Assembly: GCF_036250675.1 (NCBI RefSeq)
Contig: NZ_CP109592.1
Location: forward strand, 4,526,001 to 4,590,000
Length of the DNA: 64,000 bases
Direction of reading: 5' to 3'
DNA from: Streptomyces sp. NBC_01689
GTDB taxonomy: Bacteria > Actinomycetota > Actinomycetes > Streptomycetales > Streptomycetaceae
Every line of letters starts with the position of its first letter. Position 1 is the first letter of the stretch. Positions 45,326 through 54,214 of this stretch are shown here, one piece after another. Position numbers and translations under genes: made by a program. The notes under the pieces are model-generated. The model searched no databases, was not told the origin of the DNA, and saw only the letters and a list, made by a program, of their open reading frames with translations.

Positions 45326-46519
45326 TCAGCCCTTCACGCAGACGACCTGCTTGAGCTTCGCCACGACCTCCACGAGGTCGCGCTGCTGCTCGATCACCTG
45401 CTCGATCGGCTTGTACGCGCCCGGGATCTCGTCGACGACACCGGAGTCCTTGCGGCACTCGACGCCCCGCGTCTGCTCCTCCAGGTCCCGGGTCGAGAAG
45501 CGGCGCTTGGCCGCGTTGCGGCTCATGCGCCGGCCCGCGCCGTGCGACGCCGAGTTGAAGGACTTCTCGTTGCCCAGGCCCTTCACGATGTACGAACCCG
45601 TCCCCATCGATCCCGGAATGATGCCGAACTCCCCGGCCCGGGCGCTGATCGCGCCCTTGCGCGTGACGAGCAGGTCCATGCCTTCGTAGCGCTCGATGTC
45701 GACGTAGTTGTGGTGGCAGCTGACCTCGGGCTCGAAGGTCGGCTTCGCCTTCCTGAACTCCTTGCGGATCACGTCCTTCAGGAGCGCCATCATCAGGGTG
45801 CGGTTGTGCTTCGCGTACTCCTGCGCCCAGAACAGGTCGTTGCGGTAGGCCGCCATCTGCGGGGTGTCCGCGACGAAGACCGCCAGGTCACGGTCGATCA
45901 GACCCTGGTTGTGCGGGAGCTTCTGGGCGACACCGATGTGGTGCTCGGCCAGTTCCTTGCCGATGTTCCGGGAACCGGAGTGCAGCATCAGCCAGACCGA
46001 ACCGGTCGTGTCCGTGCAGATCTCGACGAAGTGGTTGCCCGCTCCGAGCGTCCCCATCTGCTTCGCGGCACGCTCCCGGCGGAACTTGACCGCGTCGGCG
46101 ATCCCGTCGAACCGTCCCCAGAAGTCGTCCCACCCCGCGGTGACGAGTCCGTGCACGTCACCGGGCTCGACCGGCGCGTCGTGCATCCCGCGTCCCACCG
46201 GGATCGCCTGCTCGACCCTGGACCGGAGCCGGGACAGGTCCCCCGGCAGGTCGCCCTCGGTGAGCGACGTCCTGACCGCGGACATCCCGCAGCCGATGTC
46301 GACCCCCACCGCCGCCGGGCACACCGCGTCCCGCATCGCAATGACCGAGCCCACCGTGGCGCCCTTGCCGTAATGCACGTCCGGCATCACGGCGAGGCCC
46401 TTGATCCACGGCAGCGTCGCCACGTTCTGCAGCTGGCGCAGCGCTACGTCCTCGACCGACGCCGGGTCGGCCCACATACGGATGGGCACCCGGGCACCCG
46501 GCATCTCCACGTACGACAT
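45326..46519 (-). CDS. rtcB: RNA-splicing ligase RtcB
   Basis: 397 residues. It joins RNA 2',3'-cyclic-phosphate or 3'-phosphate ends to 5'-OH ends using GTP and Mn2+. Metal and guanylylation sites are visible: PDVHYGKGATVGSVI, AVGVDIGCGMSAVR, GAGNHFVEI, VSCHHNYVDIE and the guanylylated His in SASHGAGRRMSR. Start ATG 46519 with upstream GGGGA. No archease or RtcA is nearby. The upstream gap is unusually AT-rich for this genome. Confidence 0.96.
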   Translation of the reverse strand: MSYVEMPGARVPIRMWADPASVEDVALRQLQNVATLPWIKGLAVMPDVHYGKGATVGSVIAMRDAVCPAAVGVDIGCGMSAVRTSLTEGDLPGDLSRLRSRVEQAIPVGRGMHDAPVEPGDVHGLVTAGWDDFWGRFDGIADAVKFRRERAAKQMGTLGAGNHFVEICTDTTGSVWLMLHSGSRNIGKELAEHHIGVAQKLPHNQGLIDRDLAVFVADTPQMAAYRNDLFWAQEYAKHNRTLMMALLKDVIRKEFRKAKPTFEPEVSCHHNYVDIERYEGMDLLVTRKGAISARAGEFGIIPGSMGTGSYIVKGLGNEKSFNSASHGAGRRMSRNAAKRRFSTRDLEEQTRGVECRKDSGVVDEIPGAYKPIEQVIEQQRDLVEVVAKLKQVVCVKG

Positions 46520-46733
46520 GACATCCCCATTCCCCCACAAAGCAACAAAAGTCATATAACGCAAAAGCGGTGCCAAGGTCGACGTACAGGACAACGGACC
46601 GGCGTCCACGGCAGTGCGTGCGATACACATTGTCTGCAGGGGCCGCCCCCGCGCGGCAACCGAATAACCACAGGACAGCACCACAGGACCTCCCGGGCCA
46701 CGCGCCCCGGAATCCGTCGAGAGGAGCCTCACC
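46520..46733. promoter_or_regulatory. AT-rich divergent promoter region, rtcB / DUF3558 lipoprotein
   Basis: 214 bp between divergent starts. Next to rtcB it holds an A/T-rich stretch with TTATATGAC on the minus strand and a TTGGCA element about 20 bp upstream. The other half holds the AGGAG-type ribosome binding site of the lipoprotein. Exact boxes are uncertain. Confidence 0.4.
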
Positions 46734-47615
46734 GTGCAGCGGAAGGCGTACGTCCCCGGGACCGCCGTGCTCCTCGCGGCCCTGCTGGCCGGCTGCACGG
46801 GCGGGTCGGGAGGCGGGGACACCGCGACGGACCCGAAACCGGGCGACGCCGGCGCGACCACCCCGGCCGCCCAGCCGGGCAAGTACCGCACGCTGCCGGA
46901 GGCGTGCGCCGCCGTCAGCCACGACAGCCTCGACGCGCTGCTGCCCGGCATCAGGCAGATCACCGACCAGGAGCAGCGCGACACCGCCTACGAGGGCGAG
47001 GCCACCCTCACCTACGACACCGACCGCCGCGTCGGCTGCGGCTGGAAGGTGGAGTCGACCGACGCCACCGACCACCTCAGCGTCGACTTCGAGCGCGTGG
47101 TCTCGTACGACAACTCCATCAGCGACGACACCCGCGCCCAGGGCATCTACGCGACCAAGGAGGCGGCGGCGGACCTCCCCGAGCCCGCCGGATCGGCCAC
47201 CGCGTCCGCCACGCCCAGCGGCTCCGGCGGTGAGTCCGGTGACGGTTCCGGCAGCGGCGGCGACTCCCCCACGCCGTCCGCGCCGTCCACCTCCCCGTCC
47301 GCGGCCGGCTCCACGTCCGCCCCCGGGGCCGGCGGCGGGGCGGCCTCCCCCGGCACGAGCGGGACCCCCACCGACCTCCAGCCCCGCGAGCTCGGCTCGC
47401 TGGGTGACGAGGCCTTCCTCGACGACAAGCTCAGCCCGGCCTCCTCGACCGTCCAGCAGCGCACCGTGACTGTGGTGTTCCGCACGTCCAACGTGATCGT
47501 GACGGTCGAGTACGCCGAGCAGCCGACCGCTTCCGCCGGTGCCCCGGACAGCAAGGAAATGCAGGACAAGGCACGGAATCTGGCCCAGAAGCTGGTCGAC
47601 CGGTTCAACGGTTAG
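46734..47615 (+). CDS. DUF3558-type lipoprotein
   Basis: 293 residues from GTG 46734. The lipobox LLAGC puts the lipid-modified Cys at about residue 21. The mature part is split: a folded N-half with RTLPEACAAVSHDSLDALLPG and VGCGWKVE, then about 60 residues of Gly/Ser/Pro/Thr/Ala, then a C-half with VQQRTVTVVFRTSNVIVTVEY. This is the DUF3558 plan, with a cysteine pair (C58 and the CGW Cys). Function unknown. It is tandem with a second DUF3558-like lipoprotein gene. Confidence 0.78.
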   Translation: MQRKAYVPGTAVLLAALLAGCTGGSGGGDTATDPKPGDAGATTPAAQPGKYRTLPEACAAVSHDSLDALLPGIRQITDQEQRDTAYEGEATLTYDTDRRVGCGWKVESTDATDHLSVDFERVVSYDNSISDDTRAQGIYATKEAAADLPEPAGSATASATPSGSGGESGDGSGSGGDSPTPSAPSTSPSAAGSTSAPGAGGGAASPGTSGTPTDLQPRELGSLGDEAFLDDKLSPASSTVQQRTVTVVFRTSNVIVTVEYAEQPTASAGAPDSKEMQDKARNLAQKLVDRFNG

Positions 47616-47762
47616 CGGGCCCGCGGGGGTCTCCGGGGCTCCCCCGCGAACCCCCGGAACCGGAACCACCCGGCTGCCTCACCGCGTACCGTGGCCCCTC
47701 GGACCCGACCGGCCGCACGTCCCAAGTGCGGCCGCACCACGAGCGCCACGAGTGAAGGAACC

Positions 47763-48692
47763 ATGCACCGACCAGCACAGCGAGTAGGCCGAGCCCCGCG
47801 ACTCACCCGCATCCTTGTCTGCGCAGCCGCCGTCCCGGCGATGTTCGTCGCCGCCGGCTGTTCCTCGGACTCCGGCTCGGACTCCGGCTCCGCTTCCGCC
47901 TCCGGGGCCGGCGACGCGAAGGCGAGCACCGGCACGAGCCCGACGGGCTCCCCGGACGCCACCGCGAACGCCGTCAAGGAGGCCGCGTACGCCACGCTGC
48001 CGAGCCCCTGCTCGGTGCTCTCGAAGAAGACGCTGGGCGAACTCGTCCCGAAGGGCGTGAAGTCGGCCAAGGCGGGCCAGTCGAACGACGCGGGGAACCG
48101 CGGCAACTGCTCCTGGAACAGCCTGGACAACAAGGGCGTCAAGGGCTCCCAGTTCCGCTGGCTGAACGTCTCGCTGCTGCGCTTCGACTCGGACGCGGCC
48201 CGCGGCGAGGGCAACCAGCTCGCGCAGACCTACTACGAGAAGCAGGTCAAGGACGCGCAGACGGCGACCGGCGCCAAGGCCTCCGGTTCGGCGCCGGTCT
48301 CCGGCACCGGTGACACGTCGACGGCCGTGCACTACGACCTGAAGAAGAAGGAAGGCACCTTCAAGCAGCAGACGGTCGTGACGCGCGTCGAGAACGTCGT
48401 CATCACGCTCGACTACAACGGCGCCGGCCTGGCCGGCGACAAGGCGCCCGGCGCGGACGACCTGACGAAGGCGGCCGAGAAGGCGGCCAGGGAGGTGGTG
48501 GCCGCGGTGGCCACCGCGAACCACGACGGCAGCAGGCCGGGCGGTGCCCCGGACGGGTCCGGCGCGCCCTCCAAGTCGGCGTCCCCGTCCGCGTCCGCCT
48601 CGAAGTCCGCGAAGCCGTCGAAGTCCGCGAGCCCCTCGAAGTCGGCCTCCAAGAGCGCTTCCCCTTCGAAGTCCGCGGCCGCGAAGAGCTGA
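47763..48692 (+). CDS. DUF3558-type lipoprotein with Lys/Ser/Ala repeat tail
   Basis: 309 residues from ATG 47763 (GAAGGA upstream). The lipobox VAAGC gives a lipoprotein. The domain has SPCSVLSKKTLGELVP and GNCSWNSLD with the cysteine pair, then FRWLNVSLLRFDSDAA and VVTRVENVVITLDYNG. The last about 45 residues are tandem SKSASPSKSAS-type units, basic and probably disordered, as in cell-wall-interacting tails. It is paralogous in plan to the gene upstream. Confidence 0.8.
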   Translation: MHRPAQRVGRAPRLTRILVCAAAVPAMFVAAGCSSDSGSDSGSASASGAGDAKASTGTSPTGSPDATANAVKEAAYATLPSPCSVLSKKTLGELVPKGVKSAKAGQSNDAGNRGNCSWNSLDNKGVKGSQFRWLNVSLLRFDSDAARGEGNQLAQTYYEKQVKDAQTATGAKASGSAPVSGTGDTSTAVHYDLKKKEGTFKQQTVVTRVENVVITLDYNGAGLAGDKAPGADDLTKAAEKAAREVVAAVATANHDGSRPGGAPDGSGAPSKSASPSASASKSAKPSKSASPSKSASKSASPSKSAAAKS

Positions 48693-48743
48693 CATCCCGA
48701 CCGCTCCGGCGGATCAACTCGTAGGTTTTCCAGCGCATTTGAC

Positions 48744-48773
48744 GGAGCCCGCGCCCCCGGGGGGCCGGGCTCC
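48744..48773 (+). terminator. Terminator after the second DUF3558 lipoprotein gene
   Basis: GGAGCCCG (48744-48751) pairs with CGGGCTCC (48766-48773), with an inner GCCCCC/GGGGGC stem, followed by TTCGCT. It is about 50 nt after the stop codon at 48692. Confidence 0.7.
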
Positions 48774-48814
48774 TTCGCTACCGCCCACCCGTACGCCGCA
48801 CACATGTGCCACCC

Positions 48815-48852
48815 TGTTGCGCGCAACAACACGCAAGGAACAACACGCAAGG
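48815..48852. promoter_or_regulatory. Palindrome plus tandem repeat upstream of the DUF2637 gene
   Basis: A perfect 14-bp palindrome TGTTGCGCGCAACA (48815-48828) overlaps two perfect tandem copies of AACAACACGCAAGG (48825-48838 and 48839-48852). These end 14 nt before the GTG start and next to the GGGGAGGGG ribosome binding site, so the element spans the 5' leader or the transcription start. A likely binding site for a dimeric regulator. Confidence 0.6.
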
Positions 48853-48866
48853 GGAGGGGAGTACGG

Positions 48867-50255
48867 GTGTCCGCGCCCATTCAGCTCACCCGGATGCACC
48901 GGATTCTCATCGGCGTGGTCGTCGCCGGTGCGCTCGTCATCGCGGGAATCGGCTTCGCGGGTTCGTACGCGGCCGTGCGCGAGCTTGCCCTCAAGAAGGG
49001 CTTCGGGAACTTCGCGTACGTCTTCCCGATCGGCATCGACGCGGGCATCTGCGTCCTGCTGGCACTGGACCTCCTCCTCACCTGGATCAGGATCCCCTTC
49101 CCGCTGCTGCGCCAGACGGCGTGGCTGCTGACGGTCGCGACGATCGCGTTCAACGGCGCCGCGGCCTGGCCCGACCCGCTGGGCGTCGGCATGCACGCCG
49201 TGATCCCGGTCCTGTTCGTGGTCTCCGTCGAGGCGGCCCGGCACGCGATCGGCCGGATCGCCGACATCACCGCCGACAAGCACATGGAGGGCGTCCGTCT
49301 CACCCGCTGGATGCTCTCCCCGCTGCCCACCTTCCTCCTGTGGCGCCGGATGAAGCTGTGGGAGCTGCGCTCCTACGAACAGGTCATCAAGCTGGAGCAG
49401 GAACGGCTGGTCTACCAGGCCCGCCTGCGCTCCCGCTTCGGCCGGGCCTGGCGCCGCAAGGCCCCGGTGGAGTCCCTGATGCCGCTGCGGCTCGCCCGCT
49501 ACGGCGTCCCGCTCGCCGAGACCGCCCCCTCCGGCCTCGCCGCCGCCGGCATCGAGCCCGCGCTGCTGCCCCCGGCGCCGCGGCTGGAGCGGGCCCACGA
49601 GCCGGAACCGGCCGTACCCGCCGTACCGGGCACCGCGGCCCCCGTCCGCGAACAGCTTCTCGCCGCCGAGGCGTACGAGCCGCCCGAGCAGCCGGAGGAC
49701 CACGCCGCCGAGGCGCACAGCCAGTGGCTCCAGGCGCGCGACCCCCAGTCCGTCGCGTACCAGGGCGACTACGACCCGACGTACGACCCGGACGTCGCGT
49801 ACCGGCAGTGGTACGAGGAGCAGCAGCAGGCCGAGCAGTTCGAGGAACAGCAGCAGTTCGAGGAGCAGCGGCGGTTCCAGGCCCAGCAGCGGTTCGAGGC
49901 CCAGCAGCAGTTCGAGGAGGAGCAGCGCTTCGAGCAGCAGGCGTTCCCGCGGCAGCGGTTCGAGGAGCAGCCCGTCCCGGAGCCCTCTCCGGAGGACACC
50001 GGCACCTTCCCGATCCCGTCCGGCCCGGGCCGTACCCGTGAGCTGGGCGCCGGCGGCGGCTCGGAGCCGACCGAGGAGGACTACTACCTGGTCTTCAAGA
50101 AGTCGATAGACGGCAGCTATCCGACCTCGGGCCAGTTCAGGGGCGACGTGGAGGCCACCTACGGCACCACGCTCCCGCAGCGGGAGGCCGACCGCATGGT
50201 CAACCGCTTCACCAACCGCCACACGGCGGAACTCCAGGAAGACCACATCGCGTAG
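48867..50255 (+). CDS. DUF2637-domain membrane protein with Gln-rich repeats
   Basis: 462 residues from GTG 48867 (GGGGAGGGG upstream). Four transmembrane helices in the first about 130 residues with GNFAYVFPIGIDAGICVLLALDL belong to DUF2637, a family of Streptomyces proteins often near development or plasmid-transfer genes. A cytosolic middle carries imperfect repeats of QFEEQ/RFEAQQ type (about 318-370). The C-terminal about 60 residues (EEDYYLVFKKSIDGSYPTSG) look like a small helical domain. Function unknown. Confidence 0.85.
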   Translation: MSAPIQLTRMHRILIGVVVAGALVIAGIGFAGSYAAVRELALKKGFGNFAYVFPIGIDAGICVLLALDLLLTWIRIPFPLLRQTAWLLTVATIAFNGAAAWPDPLGVGMHAVIPVLFVVSVEAARHAIGRIADITADKHMEGVRLTRWMLSPLPTFLLWRRMKLWELRSYEQVIKLEQERLVYQARLRSRFGRAWRRKAPVESLMPLRLARYGVPLAETAPSGLAAAGIEPALLPPAPRLERAHEPEPAVPAVPGTAAPVREQLLAAEAYEPPEQPEDHAAEAHSQWLQARDPQSVAYQGDYDPTYDPDVAYRQWYEEQQQAEQFEEQQQFEEQRRFQAQQRFEAQQQFEEEQRFEQQAFPRQRFEEQPVPEPSPEDTGTFPIPSGPGRTRELGAGGGSEPTEEDYYLVFKKSIDGSYPTSGQFRGDVEATYGTTLPQREADRMVNRFTNRHTAELQEDHIA

Positions 50256-50269
50256 ACCCGCCGACGGAT

Positions 50270-50311
50270 ACGGGGAGGGCGTCCGGTGATCACCGGACGC
50301 CCCCTCCCCGT
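50270..50311. terminator. Bidirectional terminator between the DUF2637 gene and lysS
   Basis: A long hairpin: ACGGGGAGGG...GTCCGGTGA pairs with TCACCGGAC...CCCTCCCCGT, with one unpaired base and the centre TGATCA. It lies between two convergent gene ends. Confidence 0.85.
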
Positions 50312-50352
50312 GTCGCGGTACCGCGCGAGGACCGCCGCAGGACGGCGGGTGA

Positions 50353-52086
50353 CTACACCGCGAGCAGCTTGCGCACCCGGTCCTGGCCGACCGCGAGCAG
50401 CAGCGTGGGCAGCCGCGGGCCGGTGTCGCGCCCGACGAGCAGGTGGTAGAGCAGCGCGAAGAACGTGCGCTGGGCGACCTTGATCTCCGGCGGGAGCTCC
50501 TTGGCGGTGGCGTCGGCCGGGAAGCCGGCCTGGACCTTGGGAACTCCGTAGACGAGGTGGGTCAGGCCGTCCAGGGACCAGTTCTTCTCCAGTCCCTCCA
50601 GGAGCAGCCGCAGCGACTCCCGCCCCCCGTCGTCGAGGGACGCCAGCAGCGCGGCGTCGGGCTCGTCGCGTACGACGGTGCGCTCCTCCGCCGGGACCTG
50701 GGTGTTGATCCAGGTCTCGGCCTTGTCCAGCCGGGGGCGGACCTCGTCGAGGGAACCGAGCGGGTTCTGCGGGTCGAGCTCGCTCAGGATGCGCAGGGTC
50801 TGGTCCTCGGCGCCGGCGGTGATGTCGGCGACGGAGGCGAGGGTGCGGTACGCCATCGGGCGGGGCGTCCTGGGCAGTTCCCCGGCGGCGGTGCCGACGG
50901 CGCGGGCGTACGCGGCGGCGTCGGCCGGCAGCACGGAGCCGTCGGCGACCTTGCCGGCGAGCTTGTCCCACTCGTCGTAGAGCCGCTGGATCTCCTGGTC
51001 GAAGGCGATCTTGAAGGACTGGTTGGGGCGACGGCGCGCGTACAGCCAGCGCAGCAGCTGCGGCTCCATGATCCGCAGCGCGTCGGCCGCGGTGGGGACG
51101 CCGCCCTTGCTGCTGGACATCTTGGCCATGCCGCTGATGCCGACGAAGGCGTACATCGGCCCGATCGGCTGCTCGCCGCCGAAGATCCCGACGATCTGGC
51201 CGCCGACCTGGAAGGAGGACCCCGGGGACGAGTGGTCGACGCCGCTCGGCTCGAAAATCACGCCCTCGTGGGCCCAGCGCATCGGCCAGTCGACCTTCCA
51301 GACCAGCTTGCCGCGGTTGAACTCGCTGAGCCGCACGGTCTCGGAGAAACCGCAGGACGAGCAGGTGTACGTCAGCTCGGTCGTGTCGTCGTCGTACGCC
51401 GTGACCGTGGTGAGGTCCTTCTCGCAGCGCCCGCAGTAGGGCTTGTACGGGAAGTACCCGGAGGTGGAGCTGCCGTCGTCCTCGGCGGCGGCGCCCGACC
51501 CCTCCGCGGCTTCGAGCTCGGCCTCGTCCACGGGCTTCTGGCCCTGCTGCTTCTTGGCCGGGGCCTTCTTGGTGCGGTACTGCTCGAGGACGGCGTCGAT
51601 GTCCCCGCGGTGCTTCATCGCGAAGAGGACCTGCTCGCGGTAGGCGCCCGTGGTGTACTGCTCGGTCTGGCTGATCGGGTCGTACGTGACGCCGAGCTCG
51701 GCGAGCGCCTCGGTCATCGCGGCCTTGAAGTGCTCGGCCCAGTTCGGGTACTCCGAGTCCTTCGGGGCGGGGACGGAGGTCAGGGGCTTGCCGATGTGCT
51801 CGGCCCAGGACTCGTCGATGCCGGGGACGCCGGCCGGGACCTTGCGGTAGCGGTCGTAGTCGTCCCAGGAGATCAGGTGGCGCACGGTGTGGCCGCGGCG
51901 GCGGATCTCGTCGGCGACCAGGTGCGGGGTCATGACCTCGCGCAGGTTGCCGAGGTGGATGGGCCCCGAGGGGGAGAGTCCGGACGCGACGACGACCGGT
52001 TTGCCCGGGGCACGACGCTCCGACTCGGCGATGACCTCGTCCGCGAAACGGGAGACCCAGTCGGTGGTCTCGGTGCTCTGAGCCAC
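50353..52086 (-). CDS. lysS: Lysyl-tRNA synthetase, class I
   Basis: 577 residues. Archaeal-type class I enzyme rather than the class II form of most bacteria. HIGH-type motif SGPIHLGNLREV, the KMSKS motif as GMAKMSSSKGG, and a zinc-ribbon-like pair CGRCEK...CSSCGF (about residues 230-260). The start is taken as GTG 52086 (MAQSTETTDW), with AAGGA 10 nt upstream; GTG 52095 would add three residues but is too close to that site. Divergent from argS. Confidence 0.95.
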   Translation of the reverse strand: MAQSTETTDWVSRFADEVIAESERRAPGKPVVVASGLSPSGPIHLGNLREVMTPHLVADEIRRRGHTVRHLISWDDYDRYRKVPAGVPGIDESWAEHIGKPLTSVPAPKDSEYPNWAEHFKAAMTEALAELGVTYDPISQTEQYTTGAYREQVLFAMKHRGDIDAVLEQYRTKKAPAKKQQGQKPVDEAELEAAEGSGAAAEDDGSSTSGYFPYKPYCGRCEKDLTTVTAYDDDTTELTYTCSSCGFSETVRLSEFNRGKLVWKVDWPMRWAHEGVIFEPSGVDHSSPGSSFQVGGQIVGIFGGEQPIGPMYAFVGISGMAKMSSSKGGVPTAADALRIMEPQLLRWLYARRRPNQSFKIAFDQEIQRLYDEWDKLAGKVADGSVLPADAAAYARAVGTAAGELPRTPRPMAYRTLASVADITAGAEDQTLRILSELDPQNPLGSLDEVRPRLDKAETWINTQVPAEERTVVRDEPDAALLASLDDGGRESLRLLLEGLEKNWSLDGLTHLVYGVPKVQAGFPADATAKELPPEIKVAQRTFFALLYHLLVGRDTGPRLPTLLLAVGQDRVRKLLAV

Positions 52087-52284
52087 GATCGGCACGTCCT
52101 TCTTTCTGATACGCCAGTACGGCTGACCGAACCATTCTCCCAGCTCGGACCGGAACCACGAAAACGGCTTTTCAGTGACCCCGCCACCCGGCGGGGCCGC
52201 GCCGTCGCAGCGAATTCCGCTTGCTCCCCCATGGGATACTGACCGGGTCCGTCTGAATTCCTCGAGGAGAACGGCATCCACCCC

Positions 52285-54054
52285 ATGGCCTCGGTCACGT
52301 CCCTCACCGCCTCCGTCCACCAGCGCCTCGCGGACGCCCTCACGGCAGCCCTGCCGGAGGCCGGTTCCGCGGACCCGCTGCTGCGACGAAGCGACCGGGC
52401 CGACTTCCAGGCCAACGGGATCCTGGCGCTCGCGAAGAAGGCGAAGGCGAACCCGAGAGAGCTGGCGACGCAGGTCGTGGCGCGGGTCGAGTCGGGTGAG
52501 GTGATCAAGGACATCGAGGTCTCCGGCCCCGGCTTCCTGAACATCACGATCACCGACCGGGCGATCACCGAGAACCTGGCGGCCCGGTACGCGGACACCG
52601 CGCGTCTCGGTGTGCCGTTCGTGGCGCACCCGGGCACGACGGTCATCGACTACGCGCAGCCGAACGTGGCGAAGGAGATGCACGTCGGGCACCTCCGCTC
52701 GGCCGTGATCGGCGACGCGGTGGTGCAGATCCTGGAGTTCGTCGGCGAGTCCGTCGTCCGGCGCCACCACATCGGCGACTGGGGCACCCAGTTCGGCATG
52801 CTCATCCAGTACCTGATCGAGCACCCGCACGAGTTGGACCACCAGGGCGGCGAGGTCTCCGGCGAGGAGGCCATGTCGAACCTGAACCGCCTCTACAAGG
52901 CGGCGCGGACGGTCTTCGACTCCGACGAGGAGTTCAAGACCCGGGCGCGGCGCCGGGTGGTGGACCTGCAGGCGGGCGAGCCCGAGACGCTGGCCATGTG
53001 GCAGAAGTTCGTGGACGAGTCGAAGATCTACTTCTACTCGGTCTTCGAGAAGCTGGACATGGAGATCCGCGACCCGGACGTGGTCGGCGAGTCCGGTTAC
53101 AACGACATGCTGGACGAGACCTGCCGCCTCCTGGAGGAGTCCGGCGTCGCCGTCCGCTCCGAGGGCGCCCTGTGCGTCTTCTTCGAGGACATCAAGGGCC
53201 CCGACGGCAACCCGGTCCCGCTGATCGTGCGCAAGTCGGACGGCGGCTACGGCTACGCGGCGACGGACCTGTCCGCGATCCGCGACCGGGTCTTCGGGCT
53301 CAAGGCGTCGACGCTCCTCTACGTCGTGGACGCCCGCCAGTCCCTGCACTTCAGGATGGTCTTCGAGACCGCGCGCCGGGCCGGCTGGCTGAACGACGAC
53401 GTGAAGGCGCACCAGCTCGCCTTCGGCACGGTGCTCGGCAAGGACGGCAAGCCGTTCAAGACCCGTGAGGGCGAGACGGTCCGGCTGGTCGACCTGCTGG
53501 ACGAGGCGATCGAGCGGGCGACGACGGTCGTGCGGGAGAAGGCCGAGAAGGTGGGCCTGAGCGAGCCGGAGATCGAGGAGAACGGCCGGTACGTCGGCAT
53601 CGGCGCCGTGAAGTACGCGGACCTGTCCACCTCGGCGGTGCGGGACTACAAGTTCGACCTGGACCAGATGGTCTCGCTGAACGGCGACACGTCCGTGTAC
53701 CTCCAGTACGCGTACGCCCGCATCCGGTCGATCTTCGGCAAGGCGGGCGAGCGCACGCCGGTCGCCCACCCGGAGCTCGAACTGGCCCCGGCGGAGCGGG
53801 CGCTGGGTCTGCATCTGGACCGGTTCGGGGAGACGCTGGAGGAGGTCGCGGCCGAGTACGCCCCGCACAAGCTGGCGGCCTACCTGTACCAACTGGCGTC
53901 CCTGTACACGACGTTCTACGACCAGTGCCCGGTCATCAAGCCGGCCCCGGCGCAAGAGGTCGCGGAGAACCGCCTCTTCCTCTGCGACCTGACGGCCCGC
54001 ACGCTCCACCAGGGCATGGCCCTCCTGGGCATCCGGACGCCCGAGCGCCTCTGA
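52285..54054 (+). CDS. argS: Arginyl-tRNA synthetase
   Basis: 589 residues, class I. HIGH motif as [16 protein letters not shown] (about residues 128-143), the ArgRS N-terminal additive domain before it, and the DALR anticodon-binding domain at the C-terminus (about 470-589, [17 protein letters not shown]). The GAGGAG before the ATG 52285 is 15 nt away, unusually far. Divergent from lysS across a 198-bp gap. Confidence 0.97.
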   Translation: MASVTSLTASVHQRLADALTAALPEAGSADPLLRRSDRADFQANGILALAKKAKANPRELATQVVARVESGEVIKDIEVSGPGFLNITITDRAITENLAARYADTARLGVPFVAHPGTTVIDYAQPNVAKEMHVGHLRSAVIGDAVVQILEFVGESVVRRHHIGDWGTQFGMLIQYLIEHPHELDHQGGEVSGEEAMSNLNRLYKAARTVFDSDEEFKTRARRRVVDLQAGEPETLAMWQKFVDESKIYFYSVFEKLDMEIRDPDVVGESGYNDMLDETCRLLEESGVAVRSEGALCVFFEDIKGPDGNPVPLIVRKSDGGYGYAATDLSAIRDRVFGLKASTLLYVVDARQSLHFRMVFETARRAGWLNDDVKAHQLAFGTVLGKDGKPFKTREGETVRLVDLLDEAIERATTVVREKAEKVGLSEPEIEENGRYVGIGAVKYADLSTSAVRDYKFDLDQMVSLNGDTSVYLQYAYARIRSIFGKAGERTPVAHPELELAPAERALGLHLDRFGETLEEVAAEYAPHKLAAYLYQLASLYTTFYDQCPVIKPAPAQEVAENRLFLCDLTARTLHQGMALLGIRTPERL

Positions 54055-54080
54055 CAGCGCGGGCTCGCGCACGAACGGCC

Positions 54081-54126
54081 GGAAGGGCCCCGCTTCCCGG
54101 AGGATCCCGGGCGGCGGGGCCCTTCC
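54081..54126 (+). terminator. argS terminator
   Basis: 13-bp perfect arms GGAAGGGCCCCGC (54081-54093) and GCGGGGCCCTTCC (54114-54126), with an internal smaller stem. It starts 26 nt after the argS stop codon. Confidence 0.85.
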
Positions 54127-54201
54127 GCGTCCCGCCGAAGGCCCCGGCGGACCGCGTCCCGGGCCGGTCCGGGCCGGTGCCCCGTTGTCAGTGGCGGCCC
54201 C

Positions 54202-54207
54202 TACAGT
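54202..54207 (+). promoter_or_regulatory. -10 box of a probable leaderless promoter (DUF4253 gene)
   Basis: TACAGT, a 7-nt spacer CACCGGC, then ATG 54215. No Shine-Dalgarno is visible. Confidence 0.5.
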
Positions 54208-54214
54208 CACCGGC

